The notes under the pieces were generated by a model. It was given only the letters and a program-made list of their open reading frames with translations. It searched no databases and was not told where the DNA came from. From Rhizobium sp. RU36D (lineage in GTDB: Bacteria; Pseudomonadota; Alphaproteobacteria; Rhizobiales; Rhizobiaceae), in assembly GCF_900176345.1 (NCBI RefSeq), contig NZ_FWXU01000016.1, positions 1-64,000 of the forward strand: a DNA stretch of 64,000 nt. The letters are read 5' to 3'. Shown here one piece after another: positions 24,011-32,351 of this stretch (positions are counted from its first letter, which is position 1; each line of letters begins with the position of its first letter). A program made the translations under genes and the position numbers.

Positions 24011-26488
24011 ATGAAGTTCATGATGATATTCGAGGGGGTCGATCGGGCCACCAAGGTCATGAACAAGATCATGGCGGCCGAGAAGAAGGCGGCGGCCTCG
24101 GTGAAGGCTGGCGCCAAGGCTTCCGAACAATCCAACAGCATGGCTGCGCGTGCGGCCGAGAAGATGGCGGCGGCCTATGCCAGGGTGTCCACGGGAGCGC
24201 GAACGGCGTTTAATGCCGTCGTGTCCGGTGCCCAGGCGGCGGCCCGCGCGACTGCTGATCTGCACCGCAAGACGATTGCGCTCGGCAAAGTCGGCCTCAG
24301 CCAGATCGGCGATGGCGCCGGAAAGGTGTTTCGCGGGCTGGCGCTTGCGGCCGGTGTCGCGGCGGCGGCCGTGGGCGGTGCCACGCTTGCTGCCCATCAA
24401 CTGCTCGGCACGGCCACCGCCTTCGAAAGCTACAATATCCAGCTCGAAACGCTTGAAGGCTCCAGCGCCAAGGGCAAGGCGGCGATGGACTGGATCACCG
24501 AGTTTGCGGTGAAGACGCCGCTGGAGCTTGATCAGGTCGTCGAAAGCTATCGCAACCTCAAGACATTCGGGCTTGATCCCACCAATGGCACGCTCCAGGC
24601 GCTTGTCGATACCATGGCTGCCTCCGGCAAGGGTGTCGAGCAGCTTGATGGCCTGACCCTGGCCCTGGGGCAGGCCTGGACGAAGCAGAAGCTTCAGGGC
24701 GAAGAGGCGCTTCAGCTTCTGGAGCGCGGCGTTCCCGTCTGGGACATCCTCTCGCAGAAATACAAGAAGAACGCCGCTGAGCTTCAGGAAATGGCCTCCA
24801 AGGGCAAGCTCGGCCGGGAGGCGATCCAGTACCTGATCGAGGAAATCGGCCGGCGCAATGCCGGCGCATCCGACAAGATGGCGCGCACCTGGACCGGGAT
24901 GATCTCCAATCTCTCGGATGCTTGGAGCCAGTTTGCGCTATCGATCATGAATGCCGGCCTGTTCGACTGGATGAAGGGCAGGCTGCAGACGGTTCTCGAC
25001 TTCGTCAACCAGATGAAGGCGGATGGCTCGCTGGATGAATGGGCGCAGGGGATTGCCTCGCGCATCATCTTCGTCCTGGAGAATGCCTGGAACTTCGCCT
25101 GGGGTGTCTGGTCCATCCTGCAGAAGCTCGGCGGTTACCTGTCGATCGCGGCTGACTATGTTGGTGGCTGGGAATACCTCGCCGCCGTGCTGGCCGGGAT
25201 CGCCTTTGCCCCGGCGCTGATCTCCACGGCAGCCGGCATCGTTCAGATTGCCACGGGATTGACCATGCTCACGGCGGCGCTGATGGCCAATCCGATCGTG
25301 CTGATCATCGGTGCCATCGCGCTTGGGGCGGCCGCGATCTACATGAACTGGGCGCCCATCAAGGCATTCTTCATCGACCTCTGGAACGGCATTGCCACGG
25401 CCGCCAGCGACGCCTGGAACACGGTCAAGACCAGCACCAGCCAAGCCTGGGAAGGTGTCAAGTCTGCGGTTGGGAATGCCGTCTCGGCTATTTCGGCCTT
25501 GGTCACGGCCGCATGGGAACAGGTCAAGACCATGTTCGCCTGGCATCCGGCCGTCATCATCATCCAGAACTGGGGCGCTATCGAGGGGGCGGCGGCCGAG
25601 GCTGTCGCCAAAGTCTTCGCGGCTGTTGAAGCCGTCTGGAACCGGCTTAAAACCCTGTTTGACTGGTCGCCGATCGAGGCCATCAAGGCGGCATGGGCTG
25701 GCATATCCGACACCATTGGCGGCTTTATCGACGATGCGGCAGCGCGCGCCGGTGCGGCTTGGGACAAGGTCAAATCCATCTTCTCTTTCGGGAATGAGGA
25801 AAGCGCGCCGGCAGCACCTGCCATGCCCGATCCTGTTGTCATAAAGGCCGAGGTGGACGAGGCGCTGGCAAAGCTGACCGCGCTCGATGCCGCCGCCCAG
25901 AAGATCATGCCATCGGTCTCGGATGCGGTGCGCCAGGCGCAGGCCTTCCTGGCTTCGGTTTCGTTCTATGACCAGGGCGCGGCCTTGATGGAAACCATGG
26001 CGGCCGGCATGCGCGCCAGGGCGGCGGTCGTCATCCAAGAAATCCAGCGCATGACGCAGCAGGTGCGCGATCACCTGCCGTCATCGCCCGCCAAGGTCGG
26101 TCCGCTCTCGGATATCCATCGCCTTAAGTTCGGCGAGACCATTGCCAGCTCGATCCGGTCGGGGCCGATGGTGAAAGCCATGCGCGCGGCCTCGGCCGCC
26201 ACCCTTGCCGCCGCGTCGATCGGCGCGCCGCAGGTGGCGGCGGCAAGCACCTCCGCCGATGCGGCCCGCGCCCAGATCGCCGGCGCAACTTCGGCCGGAT
26301 CGGGACCCTCGGGTGGCGGTGGCGGTGTTTCCCTCAACTTCAATCCGACCATCACTATCCCGGCAAGCGCTGGCGGCAGTCCTGCTGACATCAAGGCCGC
26401 GATCCAGCAGGCCCTCCGCGAAAGCGGGCGGGAGCTTGCCGAGATCCTGACCGAGGAGATGCGGCGCCAGGGACGAAAGGAGTTCTGA
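24011..26488 (+). CDS. Tail tape measure protein
   Basis: 825 residues, Ala/Gly/Lys rich. It sets tail length and is ejected on infection. A helical N-terminus (residues 1-90) leads to ALEGSS-type core (ESYNIQLETLEGSSAKGKAAMDWITEFAVKTPLELDQVVESY, about 140-180) typical of tape measure proteins. A hydrophobic zone follows at about 380-450 (YLAAVLAGIAFAPALISTAAGI, MANPIVLIIGAIALGAAAIYMNW), then Trp-rich repeats (AWNTVKTSTSQAWEGVK) and a C-terminal amphipathic part. In Mu-like phages it follows the chaperone directly; here a cargo locus separates them. Confidence 0.92.
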   Translation: MKFMMIFEGVDRATKVMNKIMAAEKKAAASVKAGAKASEQSNSMAARAAEKMAAAYARVSTGARTAFNAVVSGAQAAARATADLHRKTIALGKVGLSQIGDGAGKVFRGLALAAGVAAAAVGGATLAAHQLLGTATAFESYNIQLETLEGSSAKGKAAMDWITEFAVKTPLELDQVVESYRNLKTFGLDPTNGTLQALVDTMAASGKGVEQLDGLTLALGQAWTKQKLQGEEALQLLERGVPVWDILSQKYKKNAAELQEMASKGKLGREAIQYLIEEIGRRNAGASDKMARTWTGMISNLSDAWSQFALSIMNAGLFDWMKGRLQTVLDFVNQMKADGSLDEWAQGIASRIIFVLENAWNFAWGVWSILQKLGGYLSIAADYVGGWEYLAAVLAGIAFAPALISTAAGIVQIATGLTMLTAALMANPIVLIIGAIALGAAAIYMNWAPIKAFFIDLWNGIATAASDAWNTVKTSTSQAWEGVKSAVGNAVSAISALVTAAWEQVKTMFAWHPAVIIIQNWGAIEGAAAEAVAKVFAAVEAVWNRLKTLFDWSPIEAIKAAWAGISDTIGGFIDDAAARAGAAWDKVKSIFSFGNEESAPAAPAMPDPVVIKAEVDEALAKLTALDAAAQKIMPSVSDAVRQAQAFLASVSFYDQGAALMETMAAGMRARAAVVIQEIQRMTQQVRDHLPSSPAKVGPLSDIHRLKFGETIASSIRSGPMVKAMRAASAATLAAASIGAPQVAAASTSADAARAQIAGATSAGSGPSGGGGGVSLNFNPTITIPASAGGSPADIKAAIQQALRESGRELAEILTEEMRRQGRKEF

Positions 26489-26964
26489 TGATCTATCTGC
26501 TCGGCAGTATCCCGTTAGGAATTGATCCGCTGACTGGCCCGGTCGCCCATGACTTCAGCTATGCCAACACGTTCGTGCAGCACGCCACCACGCGCGGCAA
26601 GCCGGCGCTGCAGGAGATCGGCCAGGAGCTTGATGTAAGGAATATCTCCTTCTTCTTCTCCGAGGAGTTCTGCTCGCCGGCCACTGAGCTGGCAAAGCTG
26701 GAACTCGCCTTCGATCTGAAGACGCCCATGCCGCTTGTGCTCGGCAATGGAGCCTTCAGGGGCAAGCGCTATGTGGTCGAGACGCTTTCCGGCGCGATCA
26801 TCAAGACCAACAGGAGCGGCGAAGCCGTCCGAGTGGAAGCGACCATCGGCCTGCTGGAAGATCCGCTTCCGGGCGGCCTGTTCTCGCTGATCACCTCGAT
26901 TGCCAAGTCCCGTGCGCCGGCACTCTCCAGCAGCTCGTCCAACAATCCCCAGGTGCGCCGATGA
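26488..26964 (+). CDS. P2 gpU-like tail protein
   Basis: 158 residues. LGSIPLGIDPLTGPVAHDFSYANTFVQHATTRGKPALQEIGQELD and the later NGAFRGKRYVVETL are typical of the gpU family (phage tail protein, P2-type), which caps the tail at the head-proximal end. The ATG overlaps the tape measure stop (TGATG). Its presence marks a P2-like instead of Mu N/P tail module. Confidence 0.8.
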   Translation: MIYLLGSIPLGIDPLTGPVAHDFSYANTFVQHATTRGKPALQEIGQELDVRNISFFFSEEFCSPATELAKLELAFDLKTPMPLVLGNGAFRGKRYVVETLSGAIIKTNRSGEAVRVEATIGLLEDPLPGGLFSLITSIAKSRAPALSSSSSNNPQVRR

Positions 26965-27233
26965 GCGTGGTGTTGACGGGCGAATATTTCGAGCACGTGA
27001 CGATGGCTGGCGATCGCTGGGACCTGCTCGCTTACCGCTACTATGGCGACCAACACAAACAGACCGTGCTGCTGGAGGCCAACCGTAACCTGATCCTGGA
27101 TGATCTCTCGGTTCCGCCGCTCGTGCTGCCGCGCGGCCTCACGCTCAAAATCCCCGTTATCCAGGAGCAGGCAAACAACACCGATCTCCTGCCGCCCTGG
27201 AAGCGCACCAATCCCAGCTATGGAGCGAGTTGA
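26961..27233 (+). CDS. P2 gpX-like tail protein
   Basis: 90 residues. The LysM-like start (YFEHVTMAGDRWDLLAYRYYGD, then LLEANR and LVLPRGLTLKIPV) matches the gpX family of small tail proteins between U and D in P2-like modules. Overlaps both neighbours by 1-4 bases. Confidence 0.82.
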   Translation: MSVVLTGEYFEHVTMAGDRWDLLAYRYYGDQHKQTVLLEANRNLILDDLSVPPLVLPRGLTLKIPVIQEQANNTDLLPPWKRTNPSYGAS

Positions 27234-28231
27234 TGGTGGCAAAACCCTATTTCCGGCTGATCTATCAGGACGTCGATATTTCCTCGGAGCTTGATCCGAT
27301 GACCACGTCGGTGACTTATACCGACCAGGCCCATGGCAAAGCCGATGAGATCGATGTGACCGTCCAGGACAAGGACGGGCGCTGGAAAGGCGAATGGAAG
27401 CCCGAACCCGGCGACACGATGGAACTGACCATCTTTGACGGTCTCGGCGGGGAGCTGCCCTGCGGCATCTTCGAACTGGACGAACCCGATGCATCAGGCG
27501 ATCGGGGCGGTGACACCATGACCATCCGGGGCCTGGCCGCGCCGATCTCCAAGCCGCTGCGCACCGAAAAGACCCGCGCATTCGAGAAACAGAGCCTTCG
27601 CCCGATCGTGACGAAAGTGGCGACCGAGGCCGGCCTGTCGGTCGAGGGCGATATCGAGAACCAGACCTTTGAACGTGTAACCCAGCGCAAGGAACGGGAT
27701 CTCGAATTCCTGACGCGGCTTGCTGAGGACACCGGGCATTATTTTAGCGTTCGGGGCACCCGTGCGGTGTTCACCTCGTTCAAGTCGGTGGATGGCAGGG
27801 CGGCGGCGCTAACGGTCTCGCATCAGCAGCTCGGCACGGAACTTCTGACCTACCGCCTCAAACAGCAGACCTCCGATACCTATTCCAAAGCCAAGGTGAC
27901 GGCTCTGTACGAGAACAGCAAGGACATGATCGAGGCGGAAGAGGAAGACCCTGACGTGAAGACCGGCGATACCTTGCGGATCTCGGGTGAGCGGGTCGAG
28001 AATGCCGCCCAGGCAAAGGCGCTGGCCAAAAGCCGGCTGCACTACAAGAACCGCAAATCCACCTCGGGCTCGATTTCCATGGTCGGCACTGTGCGCCTGG
28101 TCGCCGGCATCACCGTCGATATGGTGGATTTCGGGAAGTATTCCGGCAAGCTGCTGGTGGATCGCTCCACCCATTCCCTATCGCGCGGCGGCTACACAAC
28201 GGGAGCTGATCTTGTCAAAGCGAAGCAGTAA
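27233..28231 (+). CDS. P2 gpD-like late control / tail hub protein
   Basis: 332 residues. PYFRLIYQDVDISSELDPMTTSVTYTD at the start and RKERDLEFLTRLAEDTGHYFSVRG in the middle are typical of gpD/VgrG-N-like hub proteins that form the base of the tail tube. The ATG at 27233 shares a base with the preceding stop. Confidence 0.85.
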   Translation: MVAKPYFRLIYQDVDISSELDPMTTSVTYTDQAHGKADEIDVTVQDKDGRWKGEWKPEPGDTMELTIFDGLGGELPCGIFELDEPDASGDRGGDTMTIRGLAAPISKPLRTEKTRAFEKQSLRPIVTKVATEAGLSVEGDIENQTFERVTQRKERDLEFLTRLAEDTGHYFSVRGTRAVFTSFKSVDGRAAALTVSHQQLGTELLTYRLKQQTSDTYSKAKVTALYENSKDMIEAEEEDPDVKTGDTLRISGERVENAAQAKALAKSRLHYKNRKSTSGSISMVGTVRLVAGITVDMVDFGKYSGKLLVDRSTHSLSRGGYTTGADLVKAKQ

Positions 28232-28715
28232 CGAGTTCCGCCAGAACGCCACAAACCGGCGCGGCATTGTCATCGATCGCGATCCCAAGAAGATGAAGAT
28301 CAAGGTGCGGTTCGAGGACGAGGACGATGTCGTCACCCACTGGATCGACGTCACAGGGCCATCATCCAACGGCGTAAAATTCTTCTCGATGCCGGGCCTG
28401 GAGGATGAAGTCTGGTGCGCGATGGATGCCAAGGGCGAGGCCGGCTGTCTGCTCGGCTCACGCTACAATGAAAAGGACGCGCCGCCGCATCAGACGAATG
28501 AGGATATTGCTGTTCAGTTTCCCGGTGGGTTCATTCACCTCAACACTGGCTCGGGCGCCATTGCCATAAAGACGCCGGGGAGCGTAGCGATCGAGGCGGG
28601 TGGGGATATCGACCTGAAGAGCGGCCGGCTGCTGCACAATGGCAAGAATGTCGGGCATGACCACAAGCATGGGGGTGTGGTCGAGGGCGCCGCAAACACA
28701 GCTATCCCTGTATAG
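28212..28715 (+). CDS. Baseplate spike protein (gpV family)
   Basis: 167 residues. The OB-fold region (NRRGIVIDRDPKKMKIKVRFEDEDDVVTHWIDV) is followed by a beta-helical C-terminus with repeated short strands (INTGSGAIAIKTPGSVAIEAGGDIDLKSG) and a terminal His-rich GHDHKHGG, as in spike proteins that bind iron at the tip. I place the start at TTG 28212 because GGGAG lies 7 bases upstream and no ATG fits. Confidence 0.82.
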   Translation: MSKRSSNEFRQNATNRRGIVIDRDPKKMKIKVRFEDEDDVVTHWIDVTGPSSNGVKFFSMPGLEDEVWCAMDAKGEAGCLLGSRYNEKDAPPHQTNEDIAVQFPGGFIHLNTGSGAIAIKTPGSVAIEAGGDIDLKSGRLLHNGKNVGHDHKHGGVVEGAANTAIPV

Positions 28716-28721
28716 TGATCT

Positions 28722-30035
28722 TTATGACTTTCTCATCAAGTCACCTAACTCCCTCCGAATTACATCAACGGGAACGGTGCTGAAATCAAACTGTTCGAAA
28801 AGTGGATAAAGGAACTCCGCCAAAACTTCTGCTAGATTGTTCTCGATTTCGGAGGCCTTTACCTTAGCCGCTAGCTGCATTGTTTCACTACGACACGTGC
28901 CGCGACGTACGGCGTATCGTCTGCCAAAAATGGACTCTAGTTTCCGCCCCTTTAGTCCTGTGTAGTTGCCCCGGACCACTATCTCTGGATCCCCTTCGTA
29001 TGTTCTTGCGACCCTGCCGACATAAAGAAAAGTTTCCCCCACTCGCCAAATCGGCATCGTGCCATCAAAGACGGTTCCAGGCTCAGCTTTGGGGGTGAAG
29101 TCTTCTTCGTGCCCTCTGATTTCGTACAGAAGTCCTACGGGATCGACGCGCCAGTAGTCGGCATGATGAGATGAGATGGAATGTCCGTCTCTCTCGTATC
29201 CAATCCACGCTTCGATAGCGCCGGCTACTGGAACAGGACCAACCGGAGGACGACCAATATCAACAAAGGGACCCCAGCCGGTTAGCTGAATCCTGTCAGC
29301 CTCTTGAAGGCGTCCTCTCATTTCCCTCAGAGTACTTTTTGCCACATCTACAATTTGGAATGCCAACTCATAGTGGCCATGCGGCAACCGGCGCCCATCG
29401 TTTGCCGGCAAGTCAGCTAGCAGTGTTTGCCAGCGTTCAAATGAATTTTTCGCGAATTCTTCCAAGTCCTTATTTGCAATATCGGGCCTTTCTGTCTGGC
29501 CCTGCAAAATGACGCGAATTGAATCTAGCAAGCTTTCGCGATTTGCCTGGACGCAACGGCTCAGTAGCGTGCGCCATTCCTCAGCAGTTGTTGGCTGTTC
29601 ACTTCGGGGACCCGCCTTACGGACGTAGCAGCGATGCTGTTCGAGTACTCTTTCCTCCAATCGCGTACTCATCACCGGCACGGTAGAGGGTGGCACCTTG
29701 ATGAATGCATGTTCCACTCCGCTTTCTGGATGGATTTCAAAACCTAAATCATAGTGCATTTTTGGATCGGCATAGAAATTGATGGAAGCGTTTACGGCGT
29801 CGGTTGTGTAGCGAGGAATGTCGTTGGGGCGTGGAAGCGATTGTAATTTTTCTTCACCTTCCCCTCGCATCCCCAGAACGATCGTTCCCCCGCCATGGTT
29901 TGCTAGAGCAATTGCTGCTTTTGCGAGTGTGGCCTTGCCTTTTTTTGCGCTTAAGTCGAGCCAGCTCTTGTACTCGTTCGACAGAGTTTCATTCGGGTAT
30001 AATAATAATGCCAAAAGATCCTGCTGCTGCGCCAC
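28722..30035 (-). CDS. AlbA_2 (Schlafen-type) domain protein, prophage cargo, possible defence gene
   Basis: 437 residues. The N-terminal domain (NETLSNEYKSWLDLSAKKGKATLAKAAIALANHGGGTIVLGM) is the AlbA_2 / divergent AAA-4 fold of Schlafen-like proteins, often linked to nucleic acid binding or antiviral defence. The remaining 330 residues match no family I know; they include a beta-rich region (VRGNYTGLKGRKLESIFGRRYAV). The start is GTG 30035 with AGGAG 7 bases upstream; a longer frame to 30101 would run into element E3. GC content is visibly lower than in the flanking tail genes and the gene is read against them, both signs of separate acquisition. Confidence 0.75.
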   Translation of the reverse strand: MAQQQDLLALLLYPNETLSNEYKSWLDLSAKKGKATLAKAAIALANHGGGTIVLGMRGEGEEKLQSLPRPNDIPRYTTDAVNASINFYADPKMHYDLGFEIHPESGVEHAFIKVPPSTVPVMSTRLEERVLEQHRCYVRKAGPRSEQPTTAEEWRTLLSRCVQANRESLLDSIRVILQGQTERPDIANKDLEEFAKNSFERWQTLLADLPANDGRRLPHGHYELAFQIVDVAKSTLREMRGRLQEADRIQLTGWGPFVDIGRPPVGPVPVAGAIEAWIGYERDGHSISSHHADYWRVDPVGLLYEIRGHEEDFTPKAEPGTVFDGTMPIWRVGETFLYVGRVARTYEGDPEIVVRGNYTGLKGRKLESIFGRRYAVRRGTCRSETMQLAAKVKASEIENNLAEVLAEFLYPLFEQFDFSTVPVDVIRRELGDLMRKS

Positions 30036-30106
30036 CGCTTGCTCCTCATCCTGATTCCCGCTATCCCTACACCTATCGATAGCAGACCGTGCTGATCTCA
30101 CGCCAT

Positions 30107-30152
30107 GACCGGACCCGACGTCCGGTCATTTTCGTTTGTGCTGGCCGCTACC
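30107..30152 (+). promoter_or_regulatory. Dyad element E3: hairpin and putative late promoter of the baseplate module
   Basis: GACCGGAC, loop CCGAC, GTCCGGTC, then ATTTTCGTTTGTGC. Same arms and loop length as E1 and E2, and the downstream T-rich stretch is nearly the same. The gp46-like gene starts at 30161. Confidence 0.7.
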
Positions 30153-30160
30153 TTGTCGGC

Positions 30161-30568
30161 ATGATCGACAAGGACAAAATCACCCATGGCCATTGGTCGC
30201 TGAAGGTCGGCCGCGCCGACCCGGAAACGGGTGTGGCCGCCGATACCTATGGCGACGTGGTGACGGCGATCGATGATCTCAGCCAATCCATCACCAATAT
30301 CGTGCTGACGCCGAAGGGCTCGGTTCCGACCGAGCCCGAGAAGGGCTGCGACGTGCTCGGTGCGATCGACAAACATCCCTCGATTGGCATTCCGTACCTG
30401 ACGCGGGAGATCTGGGACGCCATCACGCTGTGGGAACCGCGCGTGACGGTCGAACAGGTCGAGGTGGTGACCATTGCCTTCTCGCACTTCCGGACGCGGG
30501 TGTTCTGGAAGCCGGTGCAGTCGGTGTTGGATGATATCCAGGTGACGGAGATCGTCTACAATGGCTGA
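30161..30568 (+). CDS. Mu gp46-like baseplate protein
   Basis: 135 residues of the GP46 family (wedge component resembling P2 W / T4 gp25). DLSQSITNIVLTPKGSVPTEPEKGCDVLGAIDKHPSIGIPYLTREIWDAI is highly typical. The ATG at 30161 directly follows element E3; the final 8 bases overlap the J-like gene. Confidence 0.9.
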   Translation: MIDKDKITHGHWSLKVGRADPETGVAADTYGDVVTAIDDLSQSITNIVLTPKGSVPTEPEKGCDVLGAIDKHPSIGIPYLTREIWDAITLWEPRVTVEQVEVVTIAFSHFRTRVFWKPVQSVLDDIQVTEIVYNG

Positions 30569-31694
30569 TCCCGTCAAGCGCACCATCGAGCAGCTTCGCG
30601 CGGCCGGCGCGCCAGAGTTCTTCGAGCGCGATCCTTCCGTGCTGAAGGCGCAGTTCAAGGCGAAGTTTGAAGCCGTGTCGGGCCGCACGCTCTATCCGGC
30701 GCAAACCGAGATGTTCCTTATCGAGGTCGCGGCCTATGCGCTTTCGCTCCTGAACGAGGCAGCTCAAAACGGCGTGCTGCAGAATACCGTCGTGTTTGCC
30801 GAAGGGCCGCATCTGGAGAACCGCGCGGCCAATGTCTCGACCTTCAAGTTGCTGGCGCAACCGGCCGTCACGACGCTGGAGTTTCGGCTGTCGGCGGTGC
30901 GGCTGATCGATACCGTGATCCCGAGGGGGACGCGGGTGGGCGCCGGGAACGTGGTGACTTTTGCCACGGATACCGATCTCGTCATTCCCTCCGGCATGCT
31001 GGCCGCTTCCGTAACCGCAACGGCCGAGGCGGCGGGTGCGACCTGGAACGGTCTGAGCATCGGCGCGGTTTCCGACATTCTCGATCCCGTCGCTTTCGTC
31101 ACGTCGGCCGCCAATACGTCTGTGGTGTCCGGTGGAACTGACATCGAGGACCCCGAGCGCTTCCGCCTTCGTGCCGCCAATGCGCTGTTCACCATCGCCA
31201 AGGCTGGACCGAAGAACGGCTATCGGGAGCATGTGAAGGCGGTCAACCCTGAGATTGTCGATGTCGAGGTGATCCGGCCGGAGCCGGGCTACATCGACAT
31301 TTACCCGCTGATGAAGACGGGTCTGCCGTCGGCCGAGCTGAAGGCTGATATCCTTGATTATCTCGATCCGGAGACGCTCCGGCCAATGGGCGATCACGTC
31401 ACGATCCATGATCCCGAACCCGTTAGCTTCGACATGGTTCTAACGGTCAGGGTGCGCGAGGCGGCGGCCGGGCAGCAGGCCCTGTTCGAGGAGACGGCGA
31501 CGCTCGCCTTCTTTCCCTGGACACAGGAACTCGGGGCGAAGGTTGCGCCCTCCGTCATCACCACGGCGGTGAAGGCTCTGCCGCGCGTGGTGGATGCCGC
31601 GCTTGCTGGCTTTGTCTTCACCGATCTCGAACGCCACCAGTTCGCCACCTTGGGCACACTGACCGTCAACATCGTGGTGGTGGCCGATGACTGA
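30561..31694 (+). CDS. Baseplate J-like protein (Mu gp47)
   Basis: 377 residues of the baseplate J family, main wedge component. Visible: TIEQLRAAGAPEFFERDPS, RTLYPAQTEMFLIEVAAYALSLLNEAAQNGVLQNTV, DTVIPRGTRV, and SGGTDIEDPERFRLRAANALFTIAKAGPKNGYREHVK. Length is usual. Overlaps the next gene by 8 bases. Confidence 0.92.
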   Translation: MADPVKRTIEQLRAAGAPEFFERDPSVLKAQFKAKFEAVSGRTLYPAQTEMFLIEVAAYALSLLNEAAQNGVLQNTVVFAEGPHLENRAANVSTFKLLAQPAVTTLEFRLSAVRLIDTVIPRGTRVGAGNVVTFATDTDLVIPSGMLAASVTATAEAAGATWNGLSIGAVSDILDPVAFVTSAANTSVVSGGTDIEDPERFRLRAANALFTIAKAGPKNGYREHVKAVNPEIVDVEVIRPEPGYIDIYPLMKTGLPSAELKADILDYLDPETLRPMGDHVTIHDPEPVSFDMVLTVRVREAAAGQQALFEETATLAFFPWTQELGAKVAPSVITTAVKALPRVVDAALAGFVFTDLERHQFATLGTLTVNIVVVADD

Positions 31695-32349
31695 GCCCTT
31701 GATCCCTCTCACTCTGGTGCCGCCAGGGGTCAACGACCAGCGCGACCGGGATTTTGTCGCGGCACTGTCCGAGACCCTTTCCACCTTCCGGCCCTCGGCG
31801 CTGGTCATTCAAGACCCAATGACCGCGCCGGCCGAGCTGCTGCCGATCATGGTGATCGAGGCGGGCCTGTCCGACTTCGTGTCGGCCGACATGCGCGAGG
31901 ATCTGTTGCGGGCGATGATCGCGGCCGCGCCCGAGATCCACGCCATGAGCGGCCTGATCGCCGGCACCCGCCGCGCCTTGGCAGCGCTCAACATCTCGGT
32001 GCGCTGGACGCAGTGGTGGGAGGAGACACCCAAGGCCCATCACGACACCCATAAGGTCGTGCTGTTCCTCAACGACACCATCATTCAAGGCCGCGCGCCG
32101 CTTGATCTCGCCAACCAGCGCGCCGCCGCCCGCGTGATTGCCGCCACCAAGCGCTGGAGCCAGGACATCGCGGTGCAGTACGGCGTGAAAGGCGATGCAA
32201 CTGTTCATGCCGGCGTTGCAGTTCGGCGCGGCCGCAAGGTTCGCATCAACGCACCGCAGCTCGGCGACGAGACCTTCCCCGTCATCTCCTACATCGGCAC
32301 GGCCACGCGGCATCTGCGCGGCGTGCGGATCAACGCGCAGGTTTCCTGA
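31687..32349 (+). CDS. Phage tail protein I (P2 I / Mu gp48 type)
   Basis: 220 residues. RDRDFVAALSETLSTFRPSAL, LAALNISVRWTQWWEE and the later RVIAATKRWSQDIAVQYG fit the P2 gpI family, which joins baseplate wedges to the tail fibre. Ends two bases before the fibre gene. Confidence 0.82.
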   Translation: MTEPLIPLTLVPPGVNDQRDRDFVAALSETLSTFRPSALVIQDPMTAPAELLPIMVIEAGLSDFVSADMREDLLRAMIAAAPEIHAMSGLIAGTRRALAALNISVRWTQWWEETPKAHHDTHKVVLFLNDTIIQGRAPLDLANQRAAARVIAATKRWSQDIAVQYGVKGDATVHAGVAVRRGRKVRINAPQLGDETFPVISYIGTATRHLRGVRINAQVS

Positions 32350-32351
32350 CC

